Below, piece by piece: positions 36,330 to 46,811 of a DNA stretch of 64,000 bases. A program made the position numbers and the translations under genes. Position 1 is the stretch's first letter. Every line of letters starts with the position of its first letter. The stretch is from Seohaeicola zhoushanensis. Its GTDB lineage: Bacteria > Pseudomonadota > Alphaproteobacteria > Rhodobacterales > Rhodobacteraceae. The stretch spans positions 180,101 to 244,100 of the forward strand of contig NZ_BNCJ01000002.1 of NCBI RefSeq assembly GCF_014656415.1, written 5' to 3'. The notes under the pieces are model-generated. The model was not told where the DNA came from and did no database searches. It saw nothing but the letters and a program-made list of their open reading frames with translations.

Positions 36330-37592
36330 ATGCGTCCCCAGATCCTAAGTACCCTCCCGGTCTATGACAGGCGGCTCTTCACGGCCGACCTGCTGGCCGG
36401 CATCAGCGTCGCCATGGTGGCGCTGCCACTCAGCCTCGCCATCGCCATCGCCTCGGGCGCCGATCCCGGCACCGGGCTCATCACGGCCATCGTCGGCGGG
36501 CTGCTGATCTCGCTGCTCGGCGGCAGCAAGGTGCAGATCGGCGGGCCGACCGGGGCCTTCATCGTGGTGGTCTACGGCGTCATCGCCAAATACGGCTATG
36601 ACGGGCTGGTGCTGGCCACGCTGATGGCCGGCATCATCCTGCTGCTGGCCGGCTGGCTGCGCGCCGGCGTGCTGATCGAATATGTCCCCGAACCGGTGGT
36701 CAGTGGCTTTACCATGGGCATCGCCGTCATCATCGCCACCAGCCAGATCAAGGACCTTTTCGGCATGTCCATGGCCCATGTGCCGGCGGACTTCCTCGAA
36801 AAACTCCCTGCGCTCTGGGAGGCGCGGGCCAGCCTCGGCCCGGTTTCGCTGCTTATCGGGCTGGCGACGATGGTGCTGATCGTTCTCTTCCGCCGCCTCG
36901 CCCCCAAGCTGCCGGGACTGATCGTCGCCGTCGGCCTGACCTCGGGCGCGGTGGCGCTGTTCGACCTGCCGGTCGACACCATCCAGTCGCGCTTTGGCGA
37001 TCTGCCCTCAAGCCTGCCGATGCCCGCGCTGCCGGCGCTGAGCTACGAGCGGGTGGTTGAACTGCTGCCCTCGGCGCTGGTGATCGCCTTCCTGGCCGGG
37101 GTCGAGTCGCTGCTCTCCGCCATGGTGGCCGACCGCATGATCGGCGACCGCCACCGCCCCAATGCCGAGGTGATCGCCCAGGGCGCGGCCAATATCGGCT
37201 CGGCCCTGTTCGGCGGGTTGCCGGCCACCGGGGCCATCGCGCGCACCGCGACCAACGTGCGCGCCGGTGGGCGCACCCCGGTGGCGGGCATCGTTCACGC
37301 GCTGACCGTGCTGCTGGTGATGCTGCTGGCCGCGCCGCTGGCGGGCTATCTGGCGATGCCGGCGCTGGCCGGGCTGCTGATCCTCACCGCCTGGAACATG
37401 AGCGAGCCGCACAAGTGGAAGGGCTACATGGCCGCGCGCCGCTCGGACCGGCTGCTGATCGTGATGACACTGCTGCTGACGGTGGTGGCCGACCTCACCG
37501 TCGCCATTTCGGTCGGGGTGGCCGTGGGCCTCGCCCTGCGGCTTCGCCGCCGCCATGTGCCGCCCTCGGACTGGCAGACGCCCGAACGCTGA
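36330..37592 (+). CDS. SulP family anion transporter without STAS domain
   Basis: 420 residues with roughly 12 membrane helices. SulP marks: YDRRLFTADLLAGISVAMVALPLSLAIAIASGADPGTGLITAIVGG at the N-terminus (the DPxxGL box) and the GGPTGAFIVVVYG segment, plus ADRMIGDRHRPNAEVIAQGAANIGSALFGGLPATGAIART. It ends soon after the last helix (RHVPPSDWQTPER), so the cytosolic STAS domain of most SulP carriers is missing. Bicarbonate or sulfate are the common substrates; carbonic anhydrase lies 4 kb away but not adjacent. Confidence 0.9.
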   Translation: MRPQILSTLPVYDRRLFTADLLAGISVAMVALPLSLAIAIASGADPGTGLITAIVGGLLISLLGGSKVQIGGPTGAFIVVVYGVIAKYGYDGLVLATLMAGIILLLAGWLRAGVLIEYVPEPVVSGFTMGIAVIIATSQIKDLFGMSMAHVPADFLEKLPALWEARASLGPVSLLIGLATMVLIVLFRRLAPKLPGLIVAVGLTSGAVALFDLPVDTIQSRFGDLPSSLPMPALPALSYERVVELLPSALVIAFLAGVESLLSAMVADRMIGDRHRPNAEVIAQGAANIGSALFGGLPATGAIARTATNVRAGGRTPVAGIVHALTVLLVMLLAAPLAGYLAMPALAGLLILTAWNMSEPHKWKGYMAARRSDRLLIVMTLLLTVVADLTVAISVGVAVGLALRLRRRHVPPSDWQTPER

Positions 37593-37637
37593 GCCGGTCT
37601 TGTGAAGACCGGCCGCGCCGGGTAAGTCCATGCCCCC

Positions 37638-38435
37638 ATGAGCGACCCGATTGCCCCGCTGATCGAAAACCTCCACGCGCAGGGCCGCCTGCGCGTCTGG
37701 TCGCTGGTCATCACCGCCTTTGGCGACCTGTTCCAGCATCGCGGCGGCGCGGTCTCCTCGGGGCGGCTTGGCCGCCTGCTGGGCCGCGTCGGGGTCGAGC
37801 AGGGCACCATGCGCACCGCCATGTCGCGCCTTGGCCAGGACGGCTGGGTCAGCAGCGAGCGGCGCGGGCGGCTCAGCCTCTACCGCCTCAGCCAGGAGGG
37901 GCTCGACACCTTTGCCCCCGCCACCGCCCGCATCTATGCCGCCCCGCGTCGCGCCCCGGTCGCCGAATGGGCGCTGGCCGCCACGCTGACCGGCGGCGCA
38001 CCCGAGTTGCGGCTGACCCCCGCCGACGAGGCCGGCCCCGCCGACCTGCTGGTGACCGGCCAACTCGCCCGGCTCTCGGACGCCTGGCGCGCCACGCTGC
38101 TGCCCGAGGCGCATCGCGCCGCGCTCGACGGGCTGGCGTGCGACCTGCGCGCGCTGCACACTACGGTGATCAGCGACCCGCTCGACGCCGCCGCCGCGCG
38201 GATGCTGCTGATCCACCGTTGGCGCCGCATCGTGCTGCGCTACGCCGACCTGCCGCCCGAGCTGATGCCCGCCGACACGCCGCTGGCCGAGCCGCGCCGC
38301 CAGGTGGCCGAGACCTATGCCCGCATCGCGCCGCTGGCCGAGACCTGGCTCGATACCGCCGAGGACGACCCCGACCGCCTGCCGCAGGCGGACGGCCGTT
38401 TCGCGCTACGCTTCCGGGGCCCGCAACAGGCTTGA
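37638..38435 (+). CDS. PaaX family transcriptional regulator
   Basis: 265 residues. N-terminal winged-helix segment RLRVWSLVITAFGDLFQHRGGAVSSGRL, GTMRTAMSRLGQDGWVSSERRGRLSLYRLSQEG, then the PaaX-type middle and C-terminal regions (LIHRWRRIVLRYADLPPELMPADTP). PaaX represses the phenylacetate pathway through phenylacetyl-CoA; here no paa genes are adjacent, so the target is elsewhere or differs. The aromatic hpa operon is about 10 kb away. Confidence 0.85.
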   Translation: MSDPIAPLIENLHAQGRLRVWSLVITAFGDLFQHRGGAVSSGRLGRLLGRVGVEQGTMRTAMSRLGQDGWVSSERRGRLSLYRLSQEGLDTFAPATARIYAAPRRAPVAEWALAATLTGGAPELRLTPADEAGPADLLVTGQLARLSDAWRATLLPEAHRAALDGLACDLRALHTTVISDPLDAAAARMLLIHRWRRIVLRYADLPPELMPADTPLAEPRRQVAETYARIAPLAETWLDTAEDDPDRLPQADGRFALRFRGPQQA

Positions 38436-38466
38436 TTTGCGCGGCGTTTGGCGCAAGTCTTGTGTC

Positions 38467-38805
38467 ATGACGATCCAGCCGCCCTATCCGTTCCCGAACA
38501 TGCAGGAACAGGTCGCCTTCGACCGCCGCGAGATGCAGGAAATCCTGACGCTCTACGGCCGGATGGTCGCCGCCGGCGAATGGCGCGACTACGGCATTTC
38601 CTGCCTGCGCGAGATGGCGGTTTTCTCGGTCTTCCGCCGCACCGCCGAGAACCCGCTCTACCGGATCGAGAAGCATCCCCGCCTGCGTGGCCGGCAGGGA
38701 ATGTATTCGGTCGTCGGCATGGACGGGCGCATCCTCAAGCGCGGACACGACCTGCGCACGGTGCTCCGCGTGCTCGAACGCAAGCTGATCCGCGCGGTCG
38801 AATAG
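38467..38805 (+). CDS. DUF2794 protein
   Basis: 112 residues. MTIQPPYPFPNMQEQVAFDRREMQEILTLYGRMVAAGEWRDYGISCLREMAVFSVFRRTAENPLYRIEK is the DUF2794 pattern of alphaproteobacteria (start, RREM, DYAI/YGIS and AVFSVFRR blocks). Cytosolic, function unknown. Its stop is 3 bases from the stop of the convergent NlpC/P60 gene. Confidence 0.85.
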   Translation: MTIQPPYPFPNMQEQVAFDRREMQEILTLYGRMVAAGEWRDYGISCLREMAVFSVFRRTAENPLYRIEKHPRLRGRQGMYSVVGMDGRILKRGHDLRTVLRVLERKLIRAVE

Positions 38806-38807
38806 GC

Positions 38808-39619
38808 CTATCGCCGCCGGTGCGCGATGGGCGGGCCCATCCGCGCCAGACCCTCGGCAATCGGTTCCTCGACCACCGCCATGTAATGCGCATTGGCGTG
38901 CAGGATGGTCTCGGGCCCCGACACAGTAACCACATGGCCCGGCCAGAACAGCAGGTCGCCGCGCGCATAGGGCGTGCCCGCCGGCATCTCGGTGCCCAGC
39001 CGCACGCGCTGCTGGTCGCTGTCGCCGGGGCAGGGCAGGCCGCAAGCGCGCAGGCTGGCCTGCACCAGCCCCGAACAGTCGATCCCGAAAGCCGAGTTGC
39101 CGCCCCAGAGGTAGGGCGTGCCAAGCAGCAGCCGCGCGGCCTCGACCGGGTCGGTCGCGGGGCTGTCGAGCGGCGCGAGATGGCTGGCGGGGATATACCG
39201 CTCTTCGTCGGTGACCAGGAACCGCCCCTCGCTGCCGATCACGCAGAGCCGGCTGTTCAGGCTCAGGCTCGTCGGCGCAGGCGTCTTGATATCGGGCGTG
39301 GCGAAGGCCAGCGTCATCCGCACCGCGACCCGGTGCGTCGCTGCCGGCCCGTCGTCGAGCGATTTGGTCGCCACCCAGCCGACAAAGCCGCTCAACTCGG
39401 CCCGGCCGAAGCTGTAGCCGTTCTTGCGGTCGATCTCGAGAAAGGGCTCGCCCATCAGAAGCTGCCGGTCCAGCCGCCCCGGACCGGCCGCGCGCAGCAC
39501 GTCGGCGACCGGGTGGCAGATGCGGCGCGTTCGGCCGGGAACATAGCTCTCGGCTTCGACCTTGCCGCGCAGCGATTCATGCGCAACCCGGCCGCTGAAC
39601 AGCATTTCGCGGGCGTCGC

Positions 39620-39623
<4 letters not shown>
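38808..39623 (-). CDS. NlpC/P60 family cell-wall hydrolase
   Basis: 271 residues. C-terminal NlpC/P60 domain (about 165-260): catalytic Cys in FGIDCSGLVQASL, His in FWPGHVVTV and the polar ligand near HANAHYM, a Cys-His-His triad. Before it come two SH3-like modules (about 30-140) as in bacterial gamma-D-glutamyl-diamino acid endopeptidases. No signal peptide is seen, so it may act on cytosolic recycled peptides. Overlaps the aminopeptidase gene by ATGA, both in the same direction, so peptide breakdown is a common theme. Confidence 0.87.
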
Positions 39624-41002
<1,379 letters not shown>

Positions 41003-41080
41003 GTGGGGCCTCTTGCGTCGGAACGGTCGGCGCGCAGCCTACGCCCCATGGCGGGGGCTGCAAGGGGCGTTTATGTCATA

Positions 41081-41449
41081 TCAGATAGAGATATCCTGCA
41101 AGTCCCAGACCGCGGTCAGCGAGCGGTCGCCGATCCGCATCAGCCGGAACAGCGTCGCCCCCACGGCGATCCGGTCGCCACTGTCGATCGACAGCGTCAC
41201 GTCCCGCGCCACCCGCGCCAGCGTCGTCATGCCCACTTGGTCCGAGATCGCGATCAGCGAGCGCGCGCTCTTGCGCAGGTCGGCCAGGTCCTGTTCCCGC
41301 CACAGCCGCTCGCAATGGGCCAGCCGCACCGCCAGCTCCTCGATGGCGCGGCAGACCACGTCCTCGGCGCCGGCCTCGCCCATCTGCAGGTAGAGCGCGT
41401 GCAGCCGGTCCTGATCCAGCCGCACGCTCTCGATTTGAACAAGGTCCAT
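41081..41449 (-). CDS. helical protein resembling a degenerate HPt domain
   Basis: 122 residues from the ATG before DLVQIESVR. Helical throughout: a long first helix (DRLHALYLQMGEAGAEDVVCRAIEELAVRLAHCERLW), then DLADLRKSARSLIAISDQVGMTTLARVARDV. The second block has the pattern of an HPt phosphotransfer helix (A-H-x-L-K-G-x-x-x-x-x-G) but residue 63 is Arg where the phospho-accepting His should be. Could therefore be a non-phosphorylatable regulator. No kinase or receiver gene adjacent. This is sequence pattern matching by eye. Confidence 0.6.
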   Translation of the reverse strand: MDLVQIESVRLDQDRLHALYLQMGEAGAEDVVCRAIEELAVRLAHCERLWREQDLADLRKSARSLIAISDQVGMTTLARVARDVTLSIDSGDRIAVGATLFRLMRIGDRSLTAVWDLQDISI

Positions 41450-41616
41450 CACTTCGGCCACCACGCACCCCTAAGCTCTTTCCCGCCCCCACGGCAGGCG
41501 CCGACCATGCGCCTGCGATCTTTGCAAAAGGTTTAGGCGCCGTGCTTTATTCCCTTAAATTCGGTAACAATCCGCGCTATCTGACCCCGGAAGCAATCCG
41601 CGCAAGGAGAGTTGAT

Positions 41617-42267
41617 GTGAGTACCGCCCGCCCCCTGCCACAGTATCTGGTGCAGCGTTACCACGGCTGGAAGGCCACCACCTACAAGGAGAACCAGGCC
41701 TGGTACCGCCGACTCGTCTCGGGCGGACAGCATCCGCGCGCGATGGTGATCTCCTGCTGCGACAGCCGTGTGCATGTCACCTCGATCTTCGGGGCCGACC
41801 AGGGCGAGTTCTTCATCCACCGCAACATCGCCAACCTGGTGCCCCCCTACGAACCCGATGGCGACCATCACGGCACCTCGGCCGCGGTGGAATACGCGGT
41901 GACCGTGCTCGGCGTCGCGCATCTCATCGTGCTCGGCCACTCGCAATGCGGCGGCGTGCAGGGCTGCCTCGACATGTGCCAGGGCAAGGCCCCGCAGCTC
42001 GAGGTCAAGGAGAGCTTCGTCGGCCGCTGGATGGACATCCTCAAGCCGAAGTTCGAGCTGGTGAAGGACATCGAGGACGGCGCCCAGCAGATCCGCACGC
42101 TGGAGCAGTTCGCGGTGGTCGCCTCGCTCGAGAACCTGATGACCTTCCCCTTCGTCAAGCAGGCGGTGGACGAGGGCCAGCTCACCCTGCACGGCCTCTG
42201 GACCGATATCGGCGAGGGCGGCCTGGCCTGGTACGAAGGCGACACCGGCAAGTTCATCCCGGTCTGA
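41617..42267 (+). CDS. beta-carbonic anhydrase
   Basis: 216 residues from a GTG start with AAGGAGA upstream (the longer frame from 41542 lacks a good RBS). Zinc ligands Cys47 and Asp49 in ISCCDSRV, then His108 and Cys111 in LGHSQCGG, complete for a beta-class enzyme. It interconverts CO2 and bicarbonate in the cytosol. Alone on its strand between a degenerate HPt-like gene and a MuiA-like gene. Confidence 0.93.
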   Translation: MSTARPLPQYLVQRYHGWKATTYKENQAWYRRLVSGGQHPRAMVISCCDSRVHVTSIFGADQGEFFIHRNIANLVPPYEPDGDHHGTSAAVEYAVTVLGVAHLIVLGHSQCGGVQGCLDMCQGKAPQLEVKESFVGRWMDILKPKFELVKDIEDGAQQIRTLEQFAVVASLENLMTFPFVKQAVDEGQLTLHGLWTDIGEGGLAWYEGDTGKFIPV

Positions 42268-42295
42268 CCGCGCGCGGGGGCGCGGCTGCGCGCCC

Positions 42296-43912
42296 CTATT
42301 GCAGCACCTTGCCCTCGGGCCAGCTCAGCTTCTGGCGCAGGGTGATCCGCTTCTCCTCGCCGGGCCCGATGCTCAGCTCCCAGGCCAGCACGCCGCGCTT
42401 GTCCTGCCAGTCGGTCACATCCGGGCGCGGGTCGGCCTGCCAGGTGATCTCCAGTTCCTCCTGCGTCGCATAGGGCACCTGGTCGAGCACCGTCACCTCC
42501 CAGGCTTCGCCGGTCAGGTTGCGCAGGGTCAGCCGCGCCGTCTCGCCCTGTTCGTTCGAGCGGCTGATGAAGCCGCGGTTGCCCTCGTTCTCGTCCTCGA
42601 CCACGCGGTCCAGCAGCAACCCCTTCACCGGGCCGAAGAACAGGTCTGCCTTGTCATTGGCGGCAATCGCTTCCGTGGCGGTCGAGCCGACATAGCTGCC
42701 ATCGACATAGAGCGCCGACTGGACCGAGGGCAGGATCTCCTCGCCGCTGCTGTTCACCACATGGGCACCGAGGAAGGCGCTGCTCTCGCCGTATCCCGCC
42801 ACCGCGCGGGCGAATATCTTCGCCTCCAGCTCCAATGTGTCGAGCTTCAGCCGCACCGAGTCGGCGTCCGTCGTCACGGTCACCGGCTCGGGATAGCGGT
42901 AGGTGGCGACATGGCCGCTCAGGTCCAGCATCGCCTTCTGCTGCGCCACGACCACCGGCTCGGCCATCGGCGCCGCCGCCAGCCGCGCCCCGGCGGTGGC
43001 ATCGCGATAGACCACCGGGTCCTCGATCCGCCGCAGCCGCGGGTAGATCTCGCGCGGCTCCATCTGGCTTGCGGGCTCGGCGGTCGACAGCACCAGCGCC
43101 ACCTCGCGCCAGCTCTCGCCGGTGTGCTGGCCGACATGGGCGCCCCGCTCGATCGCCAGCCGCCCCGCCTTGCGGTCGAGCCGCAGGTCATGGACCGGCA
43201 CCCAGAAGGCATCCTGCGTGTAATAGCTCAGCGTCAGCGCCCCCTCGGTCGCCGCCGCCGCCTCGACCTCCAGCGCGAGATAGGCCCGCGCGCCGCTCTC
43301 GGGCGTCACCGCCGCCAGCGCCTGTCTGGCATCGGCAAGCTGGTCCTCCAGGTCGGCCAGCCCGCGCTCGGTGCGCCGGGCGTCGATCTCGCCCAGCTGC
43401 GCCGCCCGCGCCGCGTCCAGCGCCTCGTCGCCGATCATCTGCGACAGCGCCCGCAGCGCATCGATCCCGGCGGTCGCCATGCCTTCAGCCTTGCCGAGAT
43501 CGCCGAGGAACTGCCTGCGCACCTCCGCCGCCCCGACAGCCAGGCGCGCGGCGGCCGCGCGGTCGCGCACCCCTTCGATCTGCCGCTCCAGCGCCTCGAC
43601 GCGCGCCTCGGCGGCTTGCACCTCCGGCCGCTTGCGCCGGTCGCGCGGCGGCGTGAAATCCGAGCGCATGGTCAGCGGGCCCGCCACCACGCCCTCCGCC
43701 TCGATGCGGATACTTTCGAAATCGGTCGAGGCCGGCAGATCCTGCAGGATCAGCCGGTGCTTGCCCGGTGGCACCGAGAAGGGCACCCGCCGCACGATCT
43801 CGGCCCCCGCGGTGTAGACGGTCGCGCCGGTGACCGGGCTCGCCAGAACGATGTCCTCGGCCAGCGCCTGAGAGCCGATCAGCAAGGCGACGAGGGGAAG
43901 AAGAACGCGCAT
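42296..43912 (-). CDS. mucoidy inhibitor MuiA-like (DUF4139) protein
   Basis: 538 residues with a signal peptide (MRVLLPLVALLIGSQALAED). The MuiA N-domain ATVYTAGAEIVRRVPFSVPPGKHRLIL is followed by a coiled coil (about 80-190) and the DUF4139 beta-rich C-terminal part containing LSYYTQDAFWVPVHDLRLD and VLDQVPYATQEELEI. Periplasmic or envelope located. The family name derives from suppression of mucoidy when expressed in E. coli; the biochemical role is unknown. Start is set by the signal peptide, not by the longer frame. Confidence 0.88.
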   Translation of the reverse strand: MRVLLPLVALLIGSQALAEDIVLASPVTGATVYTAGAEIVRRVPFSVPPGKHRLILQDLPASTDFESIRIEAEGVVAGPLTMRSDFTPPRDRRKRPEVQAAEARVEALERQIEGVRDRAAAARLAVGAAEVRRQFLGDLGKAEGMATAGIDALRALSQMIGDEALDAARAAQLGEIDARRTERGLADLEDQLADARQALAAVTPESGARAYLALEVEAAAATEGALTLSYYTQDAFWVPVHDLRLDRKAGRLAIERGAHVGQHTGESWREVALVLSTAEPASQMEPREIYPRLRRIEDPVVYRDATAGARLAAAPMAEPVVVAQQKAMLDLSGHVATYRYPEPVTVTTDADSVRLKLDTLELEAKIFARAVAGYGESSAFLGAHVVNSSGEEILPSVQSALYVDGSYVGSTATEAIAANDKADLFFGPVKGLLLDRVVEDENEGNRGFISRSNEQGETARLTLRNLTGEAWEVTVLDQVPYATQEELEITWQADPRPDVTDWQDKRGVLAWELSIGPGEEKRITLRQKLSWPEGKVLQ

Positions 43913-43976
43913 GACGAATACCTCGGGCAGCAATGCCCTCAGCCTCTGCCAAGGCCGCGCGCAAATCAAGCCGGGG

Positions 43977-44192
43977 CTACCTCTGCGTGCCACCCTGCTT
44001 ACCCTCGCGGATGGCCCAGGCGTCGAACCCGGTGATCGCCTTCAGGTCGAACTCGAACCCCGCATCGGTCTTCGAAATCTCGCCCAGCATGAACTCGCGC
44101 AGCACCGCGCCCGGCGTCTCGCGCCGCTCGGCGCACATCAGCCAGAACCGCTGGGCAAGATAGGCGGGACAGTTGAAATGCAGCTCTTCCAT
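43977..44192 (-). CDS. small hypothetical protein
   Basis: 71 residues, MEELHFNCPAYLAQRFWLMCAERRETPGAVLREFMLGEISKTDAGFEFDLKAITGFDAWAIREGKQ. No membrane segment; a helical stretch RETPGAVLREFMLGEI resembles a ribbon-helix-helix tail, but I cannot assign it. 64 bases upstream of the MuiA-like start codon in the same direction. Confidence 0.6.
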   Translation of the reverse strand: MEELHFNCPAYLAQRFWLMCAERRETPGAVLREFMLGEISKTDAGFEFDLKAITGFDAWAIREGKQGGTQR

Positions 44193-44273
44193 GCGCGCTC
44201 CTGGCCGGGAATCGGTGGCCAGTCAGCATATGCCGCAAAGGCGTTAAGGCCGACCTAACCGCGCCCCGCCTGC

Positions 44274-44341
44274 TGCTTCTCTTCTTTGAAAATATCTCCG
44301 GGGGAGTCGCGCCGCAGGCGCGGCGGGGGCAGCGCCCCCAT
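44274..44341 (+). repeat. Rhodobacteraceae-type intergenic element, copy 3
   Basis: CTTCTCTTCTTTGAAAATAT then CTCCGGGGGAG, followed by two GC hairpins (CGCGCCGCAGGCGCGGCG and GGGGGCAGCGCCCCC). Lies between asd and the small hypothetical gene. Confidence 0.7.
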
Positions 44342-44386
44342 GCGCGGCCCGCCCCAGGGGCCGCGACCTCTCCGGTCATTACAAAG

Positions 44387-44415
44387 AAAACCCCTCCCCC
44401 CGTCCGGGAGGAGGG
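44387..44415 (-). terminator. intrinsic terminator of asd
   Basis: Minus strand stem CCCTCCTCCC/GGGGGGAGGG (one G-T pair) with 4-base loop GGAC, followed by TTTTCTTT. Starts 9 bases past the asd stop. Confidence 0.85.
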
Positions 44416-44424
44416 CCAGGGGCT

Positions 44425-45447
44425 TCAGCCCTTCTTCAGCACCCGGTTGCCCAGCAGCTCGGCGATCTGCACCGCGTTCAGCGCCGCGCCCTTGCGCAGG
44501 TTGTCCGAGACGATCCACATGTTCAGACCGTTGTCGATGGTCGAGTCCTGGCGGATCCGGCTGATGAAGGTGGCGAAGTCGCCGACGCATTCGATCGGGG
44601 TCACGTAGCCGCCGTTCTCGCGCTTGTCGATCACCATGCAGCCCGGCGCCTCGCGCAGGATCTCGCGGGCCTCGTCCTCGTCGAGGAACTCCTCGAACTC
44701 GACGTTCACCGCTTCCGAGTGGCCGACGAAGACCGGCACCCGCACGCAGGTCGCGGTGACCTTGATGCTGGGGTCGATGATCTTCTTGGTCTCGACGACC
44801 ATCTTCCACTCTTCCTTGGTCTGCCCGTCTTCCATGAAGACGTCGATGTGCGGAATCACGTTGAAGGCGATCTGCTTGGTGAACTTCTTCGCCGGCTTGT
44901 CGTCGGTCGGATTGTAGACCGCCTTGGTCTGGTCCCAGAGCTCGTCCATGCCGTCCTTGCCGGCGCCCGAAACGGACTGGTAGGTCGAGACCACCACCCG
45001 CTTGATCTTCGCGCGGTCATGCAGCGGCTTCAGCGCCACCACCATCTGCGCGGTCGAGCAGTTCGGGTTGGCGATGATGTTCTTCTTGGCATAGCCCATC
45101 ACGGCCTCGGGGTTCACCTCAGGCACGATCAGCGGGATATCCGGGTCGTAGCGGTAGAGCGACGAGTTGTCGATCACCACGCAGCCGGCCTTGGCCGCCT
45201 TGGGGGCGTATTCCTTGGTCGGGCCCGACCCCACGGCGAAGAGCGCGATGTCCCAGCCGGTAAAGTCGAAGGTGTCCAGATCCTTGGTCTTGATGGTCTT
45301 GTCGCCGAAGCTGACTTCGGTGCCGAGCGATTTGCGCGATGCCAGCGCAGCGATCTCGTCCACCGGGAACTGGCGCTCGGCCAGGATGTTCAGCATTTCG
45401 CGGCCCACATTGCCTGTGGCGCCCGCAACGACGACGCGGTAACCCAT
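44425..45447 (-). CDS. asd: aspartate-semialdehyde dehydrogenase
   Basis: 340 residues from the ATG before GYRVVVAGATGNVG. NADP motif GATGNVGREM at the N-terminus, catalytic Cys in NIIANPNCSTAQMVVAL, and the His/Arg region IAFNVIPHIDVFMED, all as in the ASADH family. It makes aspartate semialdehyde for lysine, threonine and methionine and thus feeds dapB, which is encoded elsewhere in this window. Monocistronic by its terminator. Confidence 0.96.
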   Translation of the reverse strand: MGYRVVVAGATGNVGREMLNILAERQFPVDEIAALASRKSLGTEVSFGDKTIKTKDLDTFDFTGWDIALFAVGSGPTKEYAPKAAKAGCVVIDNSSLYRYDPDIPLIVPEVNPEAVMGYAKKNIIANPNCSTAQMVVALKPLHDRAKIKRVVVSTYQSVSGAGKDGMDELWDQTKAVYNPTDDKPAKKFTKQIAFNVIPHIDVFMEDGQTKEEWKMVVETKKIIDPSIKVTATCVRVPVFVGHSEAVNVEFEEFLDEDEAREILREAPGCMVIDKRENGGYVTPIECVGDFATFISRIRQDSTIDNGLNMWIVSDNLRKGAALNAVQIAELLGNRVLKKG

Positions 45448-45520
45448 TTTTCTTCTCCAAGAATGGCCGGCGCGATCCGGCGCCGGTTCCATATAGGCAA
45501 AGCTTGGCTGGGGAAAGGCC

Positions 45521-46696
45521 TTAATCCAGACTGTCGCGCGAGAAGAGGTAGATCGCCGTACCCAACAGCAGGGCAAGGCCGAAGAACAGGAAGATCGCCG
45601 CATAGGGCGCGGTCGGGTCCGCGCCGCCGGCAAAGCTCTGGTGCATCCGGCCCGAGGCGAATTGCATCAGCCCGACCCCGCCGATCCCGAAGAGGTTCAT
45701 CAGCGTGACCCCGCGCCCCACCAGGTGCGGCGGCACGAAGGCGCGGCCATGGGCGATCATCGGCGCGAAGGTGCCACCCATGAAGCCCGCCACGGCGATC
45801 AGGATGACCGAGGCGGCCACCGAATGGTCGATCACCGCCACCAGCGCCAGCATCGCCAGCGCGCCGCCGAGGTTGCCTGCGAAGATCACCCACTTGCGGG
45901 TGCCGAGCATCCGGTCCAGCGGCCCGAAGCAGAGCGTGCCGGCGATCATCGCACAGCCCATGATCAGCGTGGCGGTGCCGATCTGGGTGGTGTCCTGGCC
46001 GAAGACGTCGCGCAGATAGGGGCCGATCCACAGCCCGCGCACCGCGCCCGAGGGGGCGTAGCAGACGAACATCATCGGCAGGATGGTCCACATCACCGGC
46101 AGCTTCAGCAGCGTCAGCACCGATCCGCCGCCGCCGCCCTCGTGGCGGGCCGGGTCGCGGACGGTCATCCAGATTCCGAGCCCCACCGCTGCCGACAGCG
46201 CCGACAGGGTCCAGAGCGCCCCGCGCCAGCCGATCCACTCCACCGCCAGCGCGGTGGGATAGGAGGCGACGAGATTGCCGACCGAGCCCATGCCCAGCAT
46301 CAGCGCCGCCAGCGTGGCGAAGCGCGCCGGAGGATATTCACGGGCGAAAATGTAATACGAGCCCATCAGCACGGGCGAGCAGCCGATCCCGATCAGGAAC
46401 ATGGCGGCGCTGATATGCGCGGGCGCACTCGCCAGCGCAAAAACCGCCGCGCCGCCGCCGCCACCGAGCAGCAGCAGGGTCGAGGCGGTGCGCCGCGGCC
46501 CGACCCGGTCGAGCAGCCAGCCCACCGGCAGCTGCATCGCCGCGAAGGCGAGGAACCACAGACCCGAGGCATCGGCCAGGTCCTCGGGCCGCGCGCCGAT
46601 GTCACGCTCCAGCACCGCGGTCAGCACCGCGAGGAAGGCGCGGAAGAACTGGCTCAGCACATAGGCAAGGCAAAGAAGGACCAGACCGGCCTGCAT
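45521..46696 (-). CDS. MFS transporter
   Basis: 391 residues with about 12 membrane helices. Starts MQAGLVLLCLAYVLSQFFRAF; carries the loop motif LPVGWLLDRVGPRR between helices 2 and 3 (a variant of GXXXDRXGRR) and GPLDRMLGTRK as the repeat in the second half. Start MQAGL is preferred because the longer frame is Arg-rich and unlike MFS termini. Substrate unknown. Alone, divergent to the DUF3095 gene. Confidence 0.85.
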   Translation of the reverse strand: MQAGLVLLCLAYVLSQFFRAFLAVLTAVLERDIGARPEDLADASGLWFLAFAAMQLPVGWLLDRVGPRRTASTLLLLGGGGGAAVFALASAPAHISAAMFLIGIGCSPVLMGSYYIFAREYPPARFATLAALMLGMGSVGNLVASYPTALAVEWIGWRGALWTLSALSAAVGLGIWMTVRDPARHEGGGGGSVLTLLKLPVMWTILPMMFVCYAPSGAVRGLWIGPYLRDVFGQDTTQIGTATLIMGCAMIAGTLCFGPLDRMLGTRKWVIFAGNLGGALAMLALVAVIDHSVAASVILIAVAGFMGGTFAPMIAHGRAFVPPHLVGRGVTLMNLFGIGGVGLMQFASGRMHQSFAGGADPTAPYAAIFLFFGLALLLGTAIYLFSRDSLD

Positions 46697-46811
46697 TTCG
46701 ATTGTCCTCCTCCCGAAAGGTCCCGCCTGCGTGGCACGGCGGGCGGCCGGGCGCAAGCGGGCAATCGCGCAGGCGCTATCCAGGCGGCCGGGCAGGGTGC
46801 TAGACAGGGGC

